A program made the translations under genes and the position numbers. DNA of 64,000 nt from Gracilariopsis chorda (Eukaryota; Rhodophyta; Florideophyceae; Gracilariales; Gracilariaceae). This document shows, piece after piece, positions 63,301-64,000 of the stretch (position 1 is the first letter of the stretch; every line of letters starts with the position of its first letter). The notes under the pieces were generated by a model. The model did not search any database and was not told the DNA's origin. It saw nothing but the letters and a program-made list of their open reading frames with translations. The stretch spans positions 245,135-309,134 of the forward strand of contig NBIV01000082.1 in the NCBI GenBank assembly GCA_003194525.1, read 5' to 3'.

Positions 63301-64000
63301 GCTACGGTGCGGTTTTGCACGCAATGCGCGAAGAACCGGGTCAAACTCCGGAAGCACTCCAAACGGATGAAGCTATTCCCCGCCAGGGCGCCGCTCGAGT
63401 TTGTCGCAATTGACATTCTCGGACCATTGCTCTCTACCAGGAGAGGCAACAAGTTCCTACTCGTTATTACGGACAGGTTCTCGAAATTAGTTCGGACAGT
63501 CCCTCTAAAGAGGATTACCGCCTACACGGTCGCTCACGCCTTTGTGCGGCATTGGGTGTTTGCCTACGGACCTCCTTTGGAGCTACTTTCCGACAACGGG
63601 AAACAGTTCGCATCGCGATTTTCCAGGACGTCTGTCGGATACTGGACGTGAAGAATCTCTTCACGACCACGTATCATCCCAGTCTAATGGGCAGGTCGAG
63701 CGTTTCAACCGGACAATGCTCGCAGCTCTCCGTGCTTACACGGCTGACCACCCCAAGACTTGGGATATCTACACGGATGCCGTGACCTTTGCGTACAATA
63801 CGCAGGTACACCGGACTACCGGAATATCCCCTTTCGAGTTGGTCCTTTCACGGACACCCCCGCCAATGGCGTTGGAATCCCAACCTACGTTGGACGCGTT
63901 CCCTTCTGTGAAGGATTACCGCCAGAAGTGGAAAGCATGGCTGACCAAGCTGGTACCCGCAGCGCGGAAGGCGATGGACCACGCCCAAGCCGCCTACAAA
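60301..64000 (+). pseudogene. pol of element B, broken by many one-base indels
   Basis: Protease (LDTGAG at about 60568) shifts frame when one C of a CCCC run is lost, then returns near 60668. Further shifts fall at about 61312 (one G of a G run), 61850 (GGGG to GGG before ATATTGG), 62110, 62240, 62768 (extra T) and 62868. All RT, RNase H and integrase motifs seen in A are still readable piecewise (YLDDIIIFS at about 62028, LLSDNGKQF at about 63583). Either B is dead, or these are consensus errors in a repeated region. Confidence 0.8.

Larger units (their letters stand above)
57208..64000 (+). mobile_element. Element B: A-family copy inserted in the 5' LTR of A, cut by window end
   Basis: Plus orientation: complete 5' LTR (57208-58014), primer site, gag, protease, RT, RNase H and integrase, continuing past the window. 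Nucleotide identity to A is very high, but B has many one-base insertions and deletions in pol, most of them in runs of identical bases. That breaks pol into short frames. Confidence 0.9.

Noticed and set aside
1-64000. tRNA and rRNA genes
   Set aside because: I looked for cloverleaf-like and conserved rRNA blocks and saw none. Without a folding tool a tRNA could have been missed.

Overview
This window is eukaryotic, and roughly 60% of it is LTR retrotransposon. Seven Ty3/gypsy copies or solo LTRs and two degenerate DNA-transposon transposases surround a gene island (about 5.9-22.3 kb). The host genes look intronless, two have TATA boxes about 90-105 bases upstream of the start codon, and most encode secreted or membrane proteins. 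One reading frame resembles a plastid PAP/fibrillin domain. Together these features best fit an intron-poor, retrotransposon-rich alga (a florideophyte red alga is my best guess). An oomycete is the main alternative. No rRNA, tRNA or marker gene settles the question.

Layout. 1-4265: element E (minus strand), 5' half, inserted into the gag of element D (4266-5938, minus). D in turn interrupts a Ulp1/C48-like cysteine protease gene (5936-7351). 8.2-21.6 kb: host genes: a PAP/fibrillin-like fragment, an active-looking secreted subtilisin, a secreted protein, two paralogous secreted/membrane proteins, and a secreted protein that matches only the propeptide of the neighbouring subtilisin. 22318-29057: complete element F, with 1062-bp LTRs and a perfect 5-bp target duplication CTTAC. 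29.5-31.2 kb: pogo-like transposase remnant. 31492-37516: decayed chromovirus G, broken by a solo LTR of the F family. 40.2-41.5 kb: PiggyBac-like transposase remnant with a small cysteine-containing ORF beside it. 42728-45939: old copy C, interrupted by element A (45940-57207, minus). A's 5' LTR is in turn interrupted by a nearly identical copy B (57208 to the window end, plus strand). A and B are therefore head to head.

The A/B/C/D family, with its more distant relative E, is the unusual system here. Its sequence, coding and non-coding alike, is filled with short perfect inverted repeats (arms 4-7 nt, loops mostly 2-6 nt), about one per 20-30 bases. Element F lacks them over the homologous RT region. 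At homologous sites in different copies the arms are kept or change together while the loops drift. Element A also carries a 615-codon ORF on the strand opposite gag-pol, starting 57 bases inside the 3' LTR. I recognise no domain in its product.

All calls come from reading the sequence. No similarity search or folding was run. Mismatch counts and hairpin counts are by eye.
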